NCBI GenBank assembly: GCA_036785325.1
Contig: JAXIVH010000142.1
Span: forward strand, 310,001-374,000
Direction of reading: 5' to 3'
Source: Urophycis tenuis
Taxonomy: Eukaryota > Chordata > Actinopteri > Gadiformes > Phycidae
Length of the DNA stretch: 64,000 bases
The notes beneath the pieces were generated by a model that was not told where the DNA came from, searched no databases, and saw only the letters and a program-made list of their open reading frames with translations. A program made the translations under genes and the position numbers. Shown here piece by piece: positions 26,061 to 34,157 of the stretch. Every line of letters starts with the position of its first letter. Position 1 is the first letter of the stretch.

Positions 26061-27105
26061 ACGTTGAAGGTATGTTTTTAGCTGCTGGGTAGACTTCAGT
26101 CAACCTGACGCAGTTTTGTCTGTGAGCAACCAAATTGCTCGCGGATGGGCTCATTTTAAGCGGGGGAATCTAAGCTTTCTAACGGCGTATTGCAAGACTA
26201 TATTGATTCATGGGTCGTTGAAATACTAAGCTAATTAATTTGTGTTCAGTTAGGAAAGATTGATGTTAATTGAAACGTTGATGGTATGTTTTTAGCTGCT
26301 GGGTAGACTTCAGTCAACCTGACGCAGTTTTGTCTGTGAGCAACCAAATTGGTCGGGGATGGGCTCATTGTAAGCGGGGGAATCTAAGCTTTCTAACGGC
26401 GTATTGCAAGACTATATTGACTCATGGGTCGTTGAAATACTAAGCTAATTAATTTGTGTTCTGTAAGGAAAGATTGATGTTAATTGAAACGTTGAAGGTA
26501 TGTTTTTAGCTGCTGGGTAGACTTCAGGCAACCTGACGCAGTTTAGTCTGTGATCAACCAGACTGCTCGCGGATGGGCTCATATTAAGCGGGGAAATCTA
26601 AGCTTTCCAACGGCGTATGGCAAGACTATATTGACTCATGGGTCGTTGAAATACTCAGCTAATTAATTTCTGTTCTTTATTGAGAGATTGATCTTAATTG
26701 AAACGTTGAAGGTATGTTTTTAGCTGCTGGGTAGACTTCAGTCAACCTGACGCAGTTTAGTCTGTGAGCAACCAGACTGCTCGTGGATGGGCTCATTTTA
26801 AGCAGGGAAATCTAAGCTTTCCAACAGCGTATGGCAAGACTATATTGACTCATGGGTCGTTGAAATACTAAGCTAATTAATTTGTGTTCTATAAGGAAAG
26901 ATTGATGTTAATTGAAACGTTGAAGGTATGTTTTTAGCTGCTGGGTAGACTTCAGTCAACCTGACGCAGTTTTGTCTGTGAGCAACCAAATTGGTCAGGG
27001 ATGAGCTCATTTTAAGCGGGGAAATCTAAGCTTTCCAACGGCGTATGGCATGACTATATTTGCCCACGGGTCGTCGAAATAATAAGCTGATTCATGTGTG
27101 TTCTG
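26061..27105 (+). repeat. Satellite block B10, 5 divergent monomers
   Basis: Block of 1,045 bp, one base short of the 190 modulo 214 rule. It is the most divergent multi-monomer block: AAGCGGGGGAATC, GTATTGCAAG, AATTGGTCGGGG and TTATTGAGAG appear only here. It lies at the 3' edge of array 1, next to the only terminal exon, as expected for an array edge that is homogenised less often. Confidence 0.92.
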
Positions 27106-27292
27106 TTGGCTGTGGAAAGAAAATAGCACACAAGTCCTACCAAGTCAACTTTATTGTCAGTGATAAACATTAATAAATAAACAGTATGGACATTGTATAA
27201 ACAGTTGTATAAAAAGTGTAAACAGTATGAACAGTGTTCTTATAAAAGATATCAATATCAATACTGATCACGTGTGTATTTTATATTTCCAG
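27106..27292 (+). repeat. Cassette c11 5' arm (intron)
   Basis: 187 bp like the 5' arms of other cassettes but with several private changes: CAAGTCCTACC, TTTATTGTCAG and AAACAGTATGAAC. The 3' splice site reads TATATTTCCAG|A, where all other copies have |G. Confidence 0.85.
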
Positions 27293-27796
27293 ATTATTTG
27301 TTGATGAGCCAGAGCCTGTGACTCCCACCAACCGGCCCGTTCAGCCCACTGCGTTGTCGTCCTCCACCCGGCCGAAGCCTCCTGCGCCCACCCGCCTCCA
27401 GCCGAGGCCTCCTGCTGCATCAGCCTGTGGCCCGCCCGCCCCCTGTGTCGGCAGCACCCATACCGCTGGTCCTCCCCGCACAGCCACAGGCCCCCTCCGT
27501 CCTGCTTCGTGGGCCATCCTGCAGCTGTCTCTGCAGTCATCGTGTGTCAAAACCATTCAAACTTGTATATGGTAACATTTCAAAATGACACCAGCATAAA
27601 TGAGGACCTTGCAATAGGTTGTGTGTTACAGGACCCCCCTGGCATACAGCTGTATGTCTCTGTGAAGGTGGTTGTGAAGAACGGCATCCGGCTGAACAAG
27701 TACAAGTGCCGGCGAGGCAGCAACTCTCTCGAAGGGTTGCACGCCCACTTGGTTAACGCCGTCCCTTCACAGCGATGTGGGATCATGCCGTTCCAA
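27293..27796 (+). CDS. Penultimate exon of multicopy fish gene (c11), open and linked to the terminal exon
   Basis: The only exon copy followed by a 3' exon. Frame 2 (codons in phase with 27,509) is open to the donor at 27,797: CGA at 27,713-27,715 encodes the Arg lost in eleven other copies. Conserved pieces: DTSINEDLAIGCVLQDPPG, YVSVKVVVKN, and RGSNSLEGLHAHL, ending CGIMPFQ. AACGGC replaces AACTGC (Cys to Gly) before IRLNKYKC. The frame joins the next exon in phase 0. Frame 1 of the first half (VDEPEPVTPT, proline-rich) has a stop at 27,573-27,575, so the two halves can only belong to one protein if an extra intron or a frameshift lies between them. A CTCTGCAG acceptor candidate is at about 27,529-27,536. 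I associate the motif with uncharacterised multicopy teleost proteins. Function unknown. Confidence 0.6.
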
Positions 27797-27948
27797 GTAA
27801 GTGATTAAAACACACACACACACGCATAAATATATATAAAGCTTTATTGCAGACCCATGTTCATACGGTATAATTTAAAAAGAAAAGCTTCAGCCGTCAC
27901 CTGTAAGCATTGTACACAATGACAGTCAAATGGAAATGTGTGTTTCAG
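27797..27948 (+). other. Intron between c11 exon and terminal exon
   Basis: 152 bp, GTAAGTG...TGTGTTTCAG, phase 0. It keeps the GTAAGTGATTAAAA start and a short CA stub (27,811-27,825) of the cassette arm, then unique sequence with AAGCTTTATTGC and a pyrimidine-poor 3' part. In all other cassettes this junction leads to a long microsatellite and more satellite instead. Confidence 0.65.
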
Positions 27949-28476
27949 GTATACTTGGTGTCCTTTGCCGTGCAGTGGAACCACCGCATGGCATCGCTCC
28001 GTGTCGCCGGTGGTCACGGCCGGCGGACGTCTTGCTTGGACCCGCGGCAGATCCAGCGCGTCAACCAGCAGGCCGAGGCAAGGAGGCCTCCTGCTGCGTC
28101 AGCCTGTGGCCGGCCCCCCACGTCGGCAGCACCCATACTGCTGCTGGTACTGCCCGCACAGCCACAGGCCCCCTCCGTCCTGTTTCGTGGCCCATCCTGC
28201 AGCCAGAGCTTTGTCCCTCCTGCACCAACAGTGAAGGCGTTCATGCCCAACAAGTCCTCGCGGCCTTGTGGGGCTTGCCACCTGCCAAACTGTGGTGGAC
28301 GGCGAAAGAGGTACACCCCTTCCAAGGACAAAGTGGCTGGAAGCCCACAGAAGATATTTTCCTTCTGCCCATCCACGAGGAAGTCCACTACCCCTGGCTT
28401 CGACAATGTTGTCTATGACAACTTTGAACACTTTAAGAGTGTCGTGGATGCAGAGTTGGAAAGGAGGACTTTGTAA
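27949..28476 (+). CDS. Terminal exon of the multicopy fish gene
   Basis: 176 codons from the acceptor CAG|GTA to TAA (28,474-28,476), in frame with c11: ...PFQ joins VYLVSFAVQWNHR. Then come a basic, Ser/Thr-rich part; a stretch RRPPAASACG with 150 bp of flanking DNA shared with the upstream exon; a Cys cluster PCGACHLPNCGGRRKRY (CxxC-x4-C, possibly metal-binding); TPSKDK; FCPSTRKSTTPGF; and an acidic/aromatic end with DNFEHFKSVVDAEL. No transmembrane segment is evident. The ORF stays open 39 nt upstream of the acceptor, so an unspliced reading is possible, but the conserved sequence starts at the acceptor. Function unknown. No AATAAA is seen soon after the stop. Confidence 0.62.
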   Translation, partial: VYLVSFAVQWNHRMASLRVAGGHGRRTSCLDPRQIQRVNQQAEARRPPAASACGRPPTSAAPILLLVLPAQPQAPSVLFRGPSCSQSFVPPAPTVKAFMPNKSSRPCGACHLPNCGGRRKRYTPSKDKVAGSPQKIFSFCPSTRKSTTPGFDNVVYDNFEHFKSVVDAELERRTL

Positions 28477-28704
28477 ATACCGGACTTTGTAAATAACTGT
28501 AAATATGTGTGTGTGTGTGTGTGTGTGTTTGTCTTTTTCTTTGTGTGTGTTTTAAAGTGCTTCAGCAAGCGGCTATTTATATAGTTAAAAATAATGCACT
28601 TTACAGTTTTACTTGAAGTCATTTTGTTTGTTTTTTATATTGCTGTTGAAATGCACAATGTTTTTAACCTTAATCAGTTCAACACAATCAGTTTCCCTTG
28701 TTCG
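28477..28704 (+). other. 3' flank / possible 3' UTR with TG microsatellite
   Basis: AT-rich DNA with a (TG)n run at 28,506-28,528. I see no gene and no clear poly(A) signal. The gypsy fragment begins near its right end. Confidence 0.5.
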
Positions 28705-28874
28705 TGTTCAGATAATCTGGATCCTGTTCTCCAGAGCCCTGACTTTGAACAGCCCTTCACCGTCCAGACTGACGCATCTGGTGTTGGTCTTGGGGCAGTA
28801 CTGCTCCAAGGAGAGGGGGACGACATGAAGCCTGTGGCTTACATAAGTCGCAAGTTGTTCCCCAGAGAGACCAG
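28705..28874 (+). pseudogene. Ty3/gypsy RNase H, N-terminal piece (5'-truncated pol)
   Basis: Translated in frame this gives PVLQSPDFEQPFTVQTDAS, then GVGLGAVLLQ, VAYISRKLFPRET. This is the start of a Ty3/gypsy RNase H domain, with the first catalytic Asp in QTDAS. Gag, protease and RT are missing upstream; homology fades before 28,705, so the copy is 5'-truncated. The frame is broken by the Harbinger insertion at 28,875 and resumes at 30,654. Removing the transposon and one CAG copy restores the reading frame, so the RNase H was intact when hit. Confidence 0.8.
28872..28874 (+). other. Target-site duplication (CAG), left
   Basis: CAG flanks the Harbinger element here and at 30,651-30,653. 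The inferred empty site reads GAGACCAGGTATGC, with the palindromic core ACCAGGT. Confidence 0.75.
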
Positions 28875-29290
28875 GGGCCTCATGTACGAACGTTGCGTAC
28901 GCACAAAAAAATGGTGTACGTTCATTCTCACGGCAAAGTGCAGATGTATCAAGACTGAAATGGCCGTATAAATTTGCGTGCCTCACGTCAACTCTTGAGC
29001 CGGCGTACGCACATTTCTACAGCAGTTGACCCTTTGGCGACACTTAGAGGTGATCAAAGCATCATGTTTAATTTGTCAGAGCAATTAAATTCTTATTACA
29101 TGGCAGACAACCGCTACGCAGTAGATGGACATAAGAGATAAGAAATAAAAATATTTAAATGCTGGGAAACTGTCATAATAAAGGAATGTGTAAAATAGTA
29201 GTTGATTGAGTGAAGTGCACATTCGAGACACGTGAACAATTAACACCGATGAACAATCAACACCGACAAGTCTGCAATAACATGACTGGG

Positions 29291-29297
29291 TATAAAA
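29291..29297 (+). promoter_or_regulatory. TATA-box-like sequence
   Basis: TATAAAA lies 42 bp upstream of the first ATG (29,339) of the remaining transposase frame. Whether it is used is unknown. Confidence 0.35.
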
Positions 29298-29338
29298 GCA
29301 CACCCAAAAATTCCGTCAACAATTAGAGGACATTGCGA

Positions 29339-30115
29339 ATGGCGCAATTTGCAGCGAGAGCCGGTTTTCCTAATATAATCGGAGCTGTCGACTGCACTCA
29401 CATTGCCATAAAAGCGCCATCACATGACGAATTTGTATATGTGAACAGGAAACATTTCCATTCAATAAATGTCGGCTACAAATTATATGTGATGCGCAAA
29501 TGTTATTAACCAACATTGTGGCGAGGTGGCCTGGTTCAACGCACGACTCATATATTCTGAGTAACAGCATAGTTGGGAACAGACTGCAGGCTGGCATTGT
29601 GCGCGATGGGTGGCTTCTTGGTGAGTAATTGTATTCTTTTAATTGTCCTAATATTAATCCCCGTGATGCGCATTGAGTGTACGTCCCCAAATACTATCCT
29701 GTCTTCACAGCATCATTACTTGTTTGTGTGATTGATTCGCTGGTTAAGCAACAGCTTCGGATCTTTCGTACAAGCCCCTGTCTCTGTGTGCAAAGTTTTT
29801 TGTTAATAAACCCGTGCGAAAAGTGTGAAATGTCATTATCAGCCTCACCTTTGCCCCGGCGCCCTTCGGCATTAATTTATAACAATAGTGTGTGATCCAT
29901 GTAAGTGGTGTATAAAACTAAGAAATGGGAACAACAAATCCAGTTTACTTATACTGCCTGTTTTCAATTAACCCCAGGCGACCGTGGCTACCCACTGAGG
30001 ACGTGACCCCTCTGACCAACCCTCAGACTGACCGAGAGCGGAGGTACAATGACCTCCATACCCGCACTCGGTCAGTCGTTGAGAGGGCAATAGGTCTCCT
30101 GAAGGGACGGTGGGC
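29339..30115 (+). pseudogene. Harbinger DDE transposase (DDE_Tnp_4 type), broken
   Basis: First exon 29,339-29,620: starts MAQFAARAGFPNIIGAVDCTH (first Asp), then APSHDEFVYVNRKHFHSINV. A small insertion near 29,473 shifts the frame; conserved sequence then continues in another frame (RWPGSTHDSYIL, NRLQAG, VRDGWLLG). Donor G|GTGAGT at 29,621 and acceptor CCCCAG at 29,972-29,977 frame a 357-bp intron. The second exon begins GDRGYPLRT, meets an in-frame stop after another shift, and continues PLTNPQTDRERRYNDLHTRT, then RSVVERAIGLLKGRW with the catalytic Glu. The N-terminal HTH part and C terminus are missing, so it is not functional. Confidence 0.8.
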
Positions 30116-30379
30116 AGCAGTCCTCCTTTTCACTTCCATTTTTATATCTGACAACTTCTTTTTAAGTTCAGCGTGTGTGCGGCTCTCTGAACCCACAGCG
30201 TTGACCGCCTCACACACGCTGTCCCACTCACTCCTCTTCCGCTTGCTGTTAATCCCGGAGGACAAACTGCCAAATAAAACCACCCTCCGAGCCTCCACCT
30301 CAGTCAGGAGAGTCTCCAGTTCGCACTCGGTAAATTTTCGCTTTTTAGATGTGCTCGCTTTATAGATGTGCTTCTCTTT
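30023..30379 (-). pseudogene. Harbinger Myb/SANT-like protein (NAIF1-like), partial
   Basis: Minus-strand open frame bounded by a stop at 30,380-30,382. Recognisable pieces: SKKRKFTECELETLLTEVEA, VVLFGSLSSGI, KRKRSEWDSVCEAVNAVGSE, and ELKKKLSDIKMEVKRR. This is the trihelix/Myb-SANT domain of the second Harbinger protein, related to vertebrate NAIF1 and MSANTD proteins, which brings the transposase to the nucleus and to DNA. There is no ATG in the open part, so its start is lost. Its 3' end overlaps the transposase Glu region on the other strand, which suggests an internal deletion brought the two genes together. Confidence 0.7.
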
Positions 30380-30650
30380 CTATGATCGTACAGAGGGGAA
30401 TCCCTGATGCAGGGCTCATCTAAATATGATTAACATAATTGAATAGGGGCGTGGACAGGGACAAGTCGGATACTCGTGCACGTGCGCTCAATTCCACGTT
30501 GATTTGGTATGTACAAAGGAAATGTGCTTGGGTTCATGCGTACGCTCAGATTGATACATCTGAATTTTTTTGTGCGTGCGGCGGTTTCTGGCTTTGTGCG
30601 TACGCCATGTTTCAGTCGAAAATCCACGCAATTGTTAGTACATGAGGCCC

Positions 30651-30653
30651 CAG
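30651..30653 (+). other. Target-site duplication (CAG), right
   Basis: Second CAG next to the right inverted repeat GTACATGAGGCCC (30,638-30,650). Confidence 0.75.
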
Positions 30654-30942
30654 GTATGCGGCAGTTGAGTTGGAGTGCCTAGCTGTCAAGTGGGCACTCG
30701 ACACCCTAAAATACTACCTGCTGGGTAGAGACTTCACCCTAGAGACTGACCACCGCGCCTTGCAGTGGCTAGAGCGCATGAAGGACTCAAACGCCCGCAT
30801 CACCCGCTGGTTCTTGGCACTGCAGCCATACCGGTTCACAGTGCAGTACCGAGCGGGCAAGCAGAATACGGTGGCGGACTTTTTGTCTCGACACCCTGTT
30901 GGGTTCCCTCCTCCAGAGGAGGAGGGAAATGTGAGAAAGTGA
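30654..30942 (+). pseudogene. Ty3/gypsy RNase H, C-terminal piece
   Basis: Continues the domain after the Harbinger insertion: YAAVELECLAVKWALDTLKY (catalytic Glu), TDHRALQWLERM (Asp), QPYRFTVQYRAGKQNTVADF (last Asp), LSRHPVGFPPPEEEG. The frame ends at TGA 30,940-30,942, just inside the LTR. No integrase follows: the RNase H runs straight into the polypurine tract. That is the domain order of the Gmr1-like Ty3/gypsy group (integrase upstream of RT) rather than of ordinary gypsy elements. Alternatively integrase was deleted, but the clean RNase H-PPT-LTR join argues against it. Confidence 0.82.
30915..30929 (+). promoter_or_regulatory. Polypurine tract of the gypsy element
   Basis: AGAGGAGGAGGGAAA lies directly before the LTR start TGTGAG and overlaps the end of the RNase H frame. 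It is the expected plus-strand primer for reverse transcription. Confidence 0.75.
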
Positions 30943-31662
30943 ACACCTCCCTTCTCACTGGTTGTCTCACAAACACATGGACTGATTGTTTTTACTGAAT
31001 GTTATTGTATTGTACTCCAGCTGCAGTAGGGGGCAATATTTTGTTCATTCAGGACAGAGGACACATGGGATAGCCCAGGGGGGCATTGGGTGTAAACAGC
31101 TGTTTTTGTATATATTTAGATGAGGTGTAAAGTGTGTATATATATTGGGTAATATGTTGTTTGGTGAAATGTAAATACTGTGTTTTCTTACAAGGTTTAC
31201 TTTCCATTTAGGTATATTTTGTTTGTAGCCTTGCAATGGGGTGTTCACCCCTTATTGGTATGGCCCAACTGGCCGTGATTGGTGTATGGCCTAACTGGCC
31301 TTGATTGGTCCAATTAGGACTGATTTCTTATTTAAGGGGTGCCTCATTCTGTGTGGGGGTTAACTGAGGGTAGGTGCTGGCTTGATGTGAGGCCAGTACC
31401 CGGTATGCTAGGCTATGCTAGGCTAAGCTAACCTATGCTATGCTACTTCATGCTGAGCTAAGCGGCTAAAATGGCTAGTTTTGCCATTTAGTATTATTTA
31501 GGATTTTGGATTTATGTTTGTTTTGTTATTTTGCAAGTTGTGGTGAAGACAATAAAGCCCCACTACTTTTCAACGGCATTGCCACCCCTCGTGTTTGTCC
31601 ACACGGTCCAGGCCAGAGAGTCCACATCCCAATACGTGGGGTGATCAAGTCGGTCCCTCACA
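30930..31662 (+). mobile_element. 3' LTR of a Gmr1-like Ty3/gypsy element
   Basis: 733 bp beginning TGTGAG and ending CTCACA, a perfect 6-bp inverted terminal repeat of the TG...CA type. It has TATTTAAG (31,329-31,336) as a TATA-like box and AATAAA at 31,551-31,556 as a poly(A) signal. A tandem pair of TATGGCC(C/T)AACTGGCC units lies at 31,259-31,300, and short TATGCTAGGC repeats at about 31,403-31,450. The 5' LTR is not in the window, so target-site duplication and age cannot be judged. Confidence 0.75.
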
Positions 31663-31842
31663 ATGACATTTTTGGAAATTTCTGGAAATAAAACCTCCCA
31701 CCGGTGGCCACCAGATGGAGCCATCCCTTTTGATCCTCCCCGATCCTTTTTGGTCGATCCCAGGGTTGCGCAATAGGGACTTGGGGGGGGTCGTTCGCCT
31801 TCGTCCGGCAAACTCTCCGCCAAGTCCCTAAGCTCACGCTAA
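31663..31842. other. Unique spacer right of the LTR
   Basis: 180 bp of non-repeated DNA with a G8 run (31,783-31,790). No coding sequence is recognised. An open minus-strand frame across 31,563-31,963 has no motif I know and is probably accidental. Confidence 0.4.
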
Positions 31843-31963
31843 CCGACCAATGGTTGACCAAAGCTGAGCAGAGTTGAGCAGCGATCGGCCAATGGCGGAG
31901 CGATGCTGAGCAGAGCTCGGCGCTCAACGGACCAATCGCTGAGCGAGGATCGGAATACGTCAC
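31843..31963 (+). promoter_or_regulatory. CCAAT-rich, CRE-containing promoter-like region
   Basis: Three CCAAT boxes at 31,847, 31,889 and 31,932 are spaced 42 and 43 bp in an imperfect tandem repeat (also GCTGAGCAGAG twice). They are followed by TACGTCAC at 31,956-31,963, a CREB/ATF-like site. The repeat and GC content differ from everything else in the window. It sits just upstream of two donor-like sites and the first satellite monomer of array 2, where a promoter and first exon of the amplified gene would be expected. This is an inference; no TATA box is seen. Confidence 0.4.
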
Positions 31964-32135
31964 CTAATGTTTTTATGACTCATACGTAGTCACGGTCATT
32001 GCTGTCCACTGCCAACGGAGGATTCGACTAAGGTGAATTTGATGATCTTCATCCTTTGCGAGTTAATAATTCGACTTTTCGTTAAGGTATGTATTTAGCT
32101 GTATCGATTTCGTAGAAAGAGAAACGATTCCGTTG
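31964..32135 (+). other. Candidate first exon and first-intron start of array 2
   Basis: Contains two donor-like sites: CTAAG|GTGAAT (GT at 32,033) and GTTAAG|GTATGT (GT at 32,087). The second and its flank (GTATGTATTTAGCTG) closely match the satellite start (GAAGGTATGTTTTTAGCTG), which recurs about 55 bp further on. The satellite may therefore derive from an exon 1/intron 1 boundary. No convincing start codon plus frame can be assigned. Confidence 0.35.
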
Positions 32136-32324
32136 ACGTTGAAGCTATGTTTTTAGCTGCTGGGTAGACTTCATTCAACCTATCGCCGTTTTGTCTGTGA
32201 GCAAGCATATGACTCGTGGATGATCTCCTTTTAATCGTGGCAATCTAAGCTTTCCAACGGTATATGGCATGACTAAATTCGCCCACGGGTCGTCGAAATA
32301 ATAAGCTGATTCATGTGTGTTCTT
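32136..32324 (+). repeat. Single divergent satellite monomer at the left edge of array 2
   Basis: 189 bp, the terminal-monomer length, but heavily diverged: GAAGCTATG (donor-like GGTATGT lost), CTATCGCCGTTTTG, GACTCGTGGATGATC and CGTGGCAATC. It may be an ancestral or isolated copy at the array border. Confidence 0.85.
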
Positions 32325-33047
32325 TTGGCTGTGGAAAGAAAATAGCACACAAGTCATACCAAGTCACCTTTATTGTTAGTGATAAACATTAATAAATAAA
32401 CAGTATGGACATTGTATAAACAGTTGTATAAAAAGTGTAAACAGTATGAACAGTGTTCTTATAAAAGATATCAATATCAATACTGATCACGTGTGTATTT
32501 TATATTTCCAGGTTATTTGTTGATGAGCCAGAGCCTGTGACTCCCACCAACCGGCCCGTTCAGCCCACTGCGTTGTCGTCCTCCACCCGGCCGAAGCCTC
32601 CTGCGCCCACCCGCCTCCAGCCGAGGCCTCCTGCTGCGTCAGCCTGTGGCCCGCCCGCCCCCTGTGTCGGCAGCACCCATACCGCTGGTCCTCCCCGCAC
32701 AGCCACAGGCCCCCTCCGTCCTGCTTCGTGGGCCATCCTGCAGCTGTCTCTGCAGTCATCGTGTGTCAAAACCATTCAAACTTGTATATGGTAACATTTC
32801 AAAATGACACCAGCATAAATGAGGACCTTGCAATAGGTTGTGTGTTACATGACCCCCCTGGCATACAGCTGTATGTCTCTGTGAAGGTGGTTGTGAAGAA
32901 CTGCATCCGGCTGAACAAGTACAAGTGCCGGTGAGGCAGCAACTCTCTCGAGGGGTTGCACGCCCACCTGGTTAACGCCATCCCTTCACAGCGATGTGGG
33001 ATTATGCCGATCCAAGTAAGTGATTAAAACACACACACACACACACA

Positions 33048-33085
<38 letters not shown>

Positions 33086-33325
33086 TATATACACACACAC
33101 ACACGCACATATACACACACATATATATATATACTTGAACATAGCTGACCCTTTTTTTCCCCCTTCTCGGGGATTATGCTCCCAGTTTTGATCTCGGACG
33201 TCTGGTCACTTATAGCATATAATAATATTCTATTACTGTTAAGCCAACTATGAATAATAAAACAGGCCAAAACATGTGTCCTTTATCATAGCTACACGTG
33301 TTACAAAAAAAACGCGTGAATTGAA
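32325..33325 (+). repeat. Composite cassette c12
   Basis: First cassette of array 2. Microsatellite 33,030-33,133 (104 bp) with one ACATACAC interruption, as in c1. The 5' arm has TTTATTGTTAG and AAACAGTATGAAC, close to c11, so both array-edge cassettes share edge-specific changes. The arm has CTTGAACATAG. Confidence 0.9.
32512..33015 (+). pseudogene. Exon-like copy c12, nonsense-mutated
   Basis: TGA at 32,932-32,934, H variant, ending ATTATGCCGATCCAA. If the promoter-like region at 31.85 kb is real, this would be the first exon copy transcribed from it. Confidence 0.58.
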
Positions 33326-34157
33326 AAGTTGAAGGTATGTTTTTAGCTGCTGGGTAGACTTCAGTCAACCTGACGCAGTTTTGTCTGTGAGCAACCAAAT
33401 TGCTCGGGGATGGGCTCATTTTAAGCGGGGAAATCTAAGGTTCCCAACGGCGTATGGCAAGACTATATTGAGTCATGGGTCGTTGAAATACTAAGCTAAT
33501 TAATTTCTGTTCTTTATTGAAAGATTGATCTTAATTGAAACGTTGAAGGTATGTTTTTAGCTGCTGGGTAGACTTCAGTCAACCTGACGCAGTTTTGTCT
33601 GTGAGCAAGCAGACTGCTCGCGGATGGGCTCATTTTAAGCGGGAAAATCTAAGCTTTCCAACGGCGTATGGCAAGACTATATTGACTCATTGGTCGTTGA
33701 AATACTAAGCTAATTAATTTGTGATCTGTAAGGAAAGATTGATGTTAATTGAAACGTTGAAGGTATGTTTTTAGCTGCTGGGTAGACTTCAGTCAACCTG
33801 ACACAGTTTTGTCTCTGAGCAACCAAATTGCTTGAGGATGGGCTCATTATAAGCGGGGAAATCTAAGCTTTCTAACGGCGTATGGCAAGACTATATTCAC
33901 TAAAGGGTCGTTGAAATACTAAGCTAATTAATTTGTGTTCTGTAAGGAAAGATTGATGTTAATTGAAACGTTGAAGGTATGTCTTTAGCTGCTGTGTAGA
34001 CTTCAGTCAACCTGACGCAGATTTGTCTGTGAGCAACCAAATTGCTCGGAGATGGGCTCATTTTAAACGGGGAAATCTAAGCTTTCCAACGACGTATGGC
34101 ATGACTATATTTGCCCATGGGTCGTCGAAATAATAAGCTGATTCATGTGTGTTCTGT
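33326..34157 (+). repeat. Satellite block B12, 4 monomers
   Basis: 832 bp. Shares with block B1 (1,832-2,663) the rare GCGGGAAAATCTAAGC and GATCTGTAAGG variants in the same monomers, so the two are copies of one block. Confidence 0.95.

Larger units (their letters stand above)
28875..30650 (+). mobile_element. Harbinger (PIF/Harbinger) DNA transposon, degenerate
   Basis: 1,776 bp with 13-bp perfect terminal inverted repeats (GGGCCTCATGTAC), 16 of 17 bases matching if extended one mismatch further. Subterminal GTACGCACAAA motifs occur near both ends. It carries a DDE transposase relic on the plus strand and a Myb/SANT-like frame on the minus strand, converging near 30.1 kb. That two-gene layout is the one known for animal Harbinger elements. 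It lies in a gypsy RNase H frame, so it is younger than that insertion. The left third (28,980-29,290) holds no recognisable coding sequence, so the 5' part of the transposase has been lost. Confidence 0.85.

Noticed and set aside
28014..28431. Minus-strand 110-130-residue frames opposite the terminal exon
   Set aside because: The plus strand has the splice acceptor, phase match to c11 and the Cys cluster; the minus frames have no known motif.
31563..31963. Minus-strand frames across the LTR end and the CCAAT region
   Set aside because: No recognisable motif, and they cross the LTR boundary; the tandem repeat is enough to leave a frame open.
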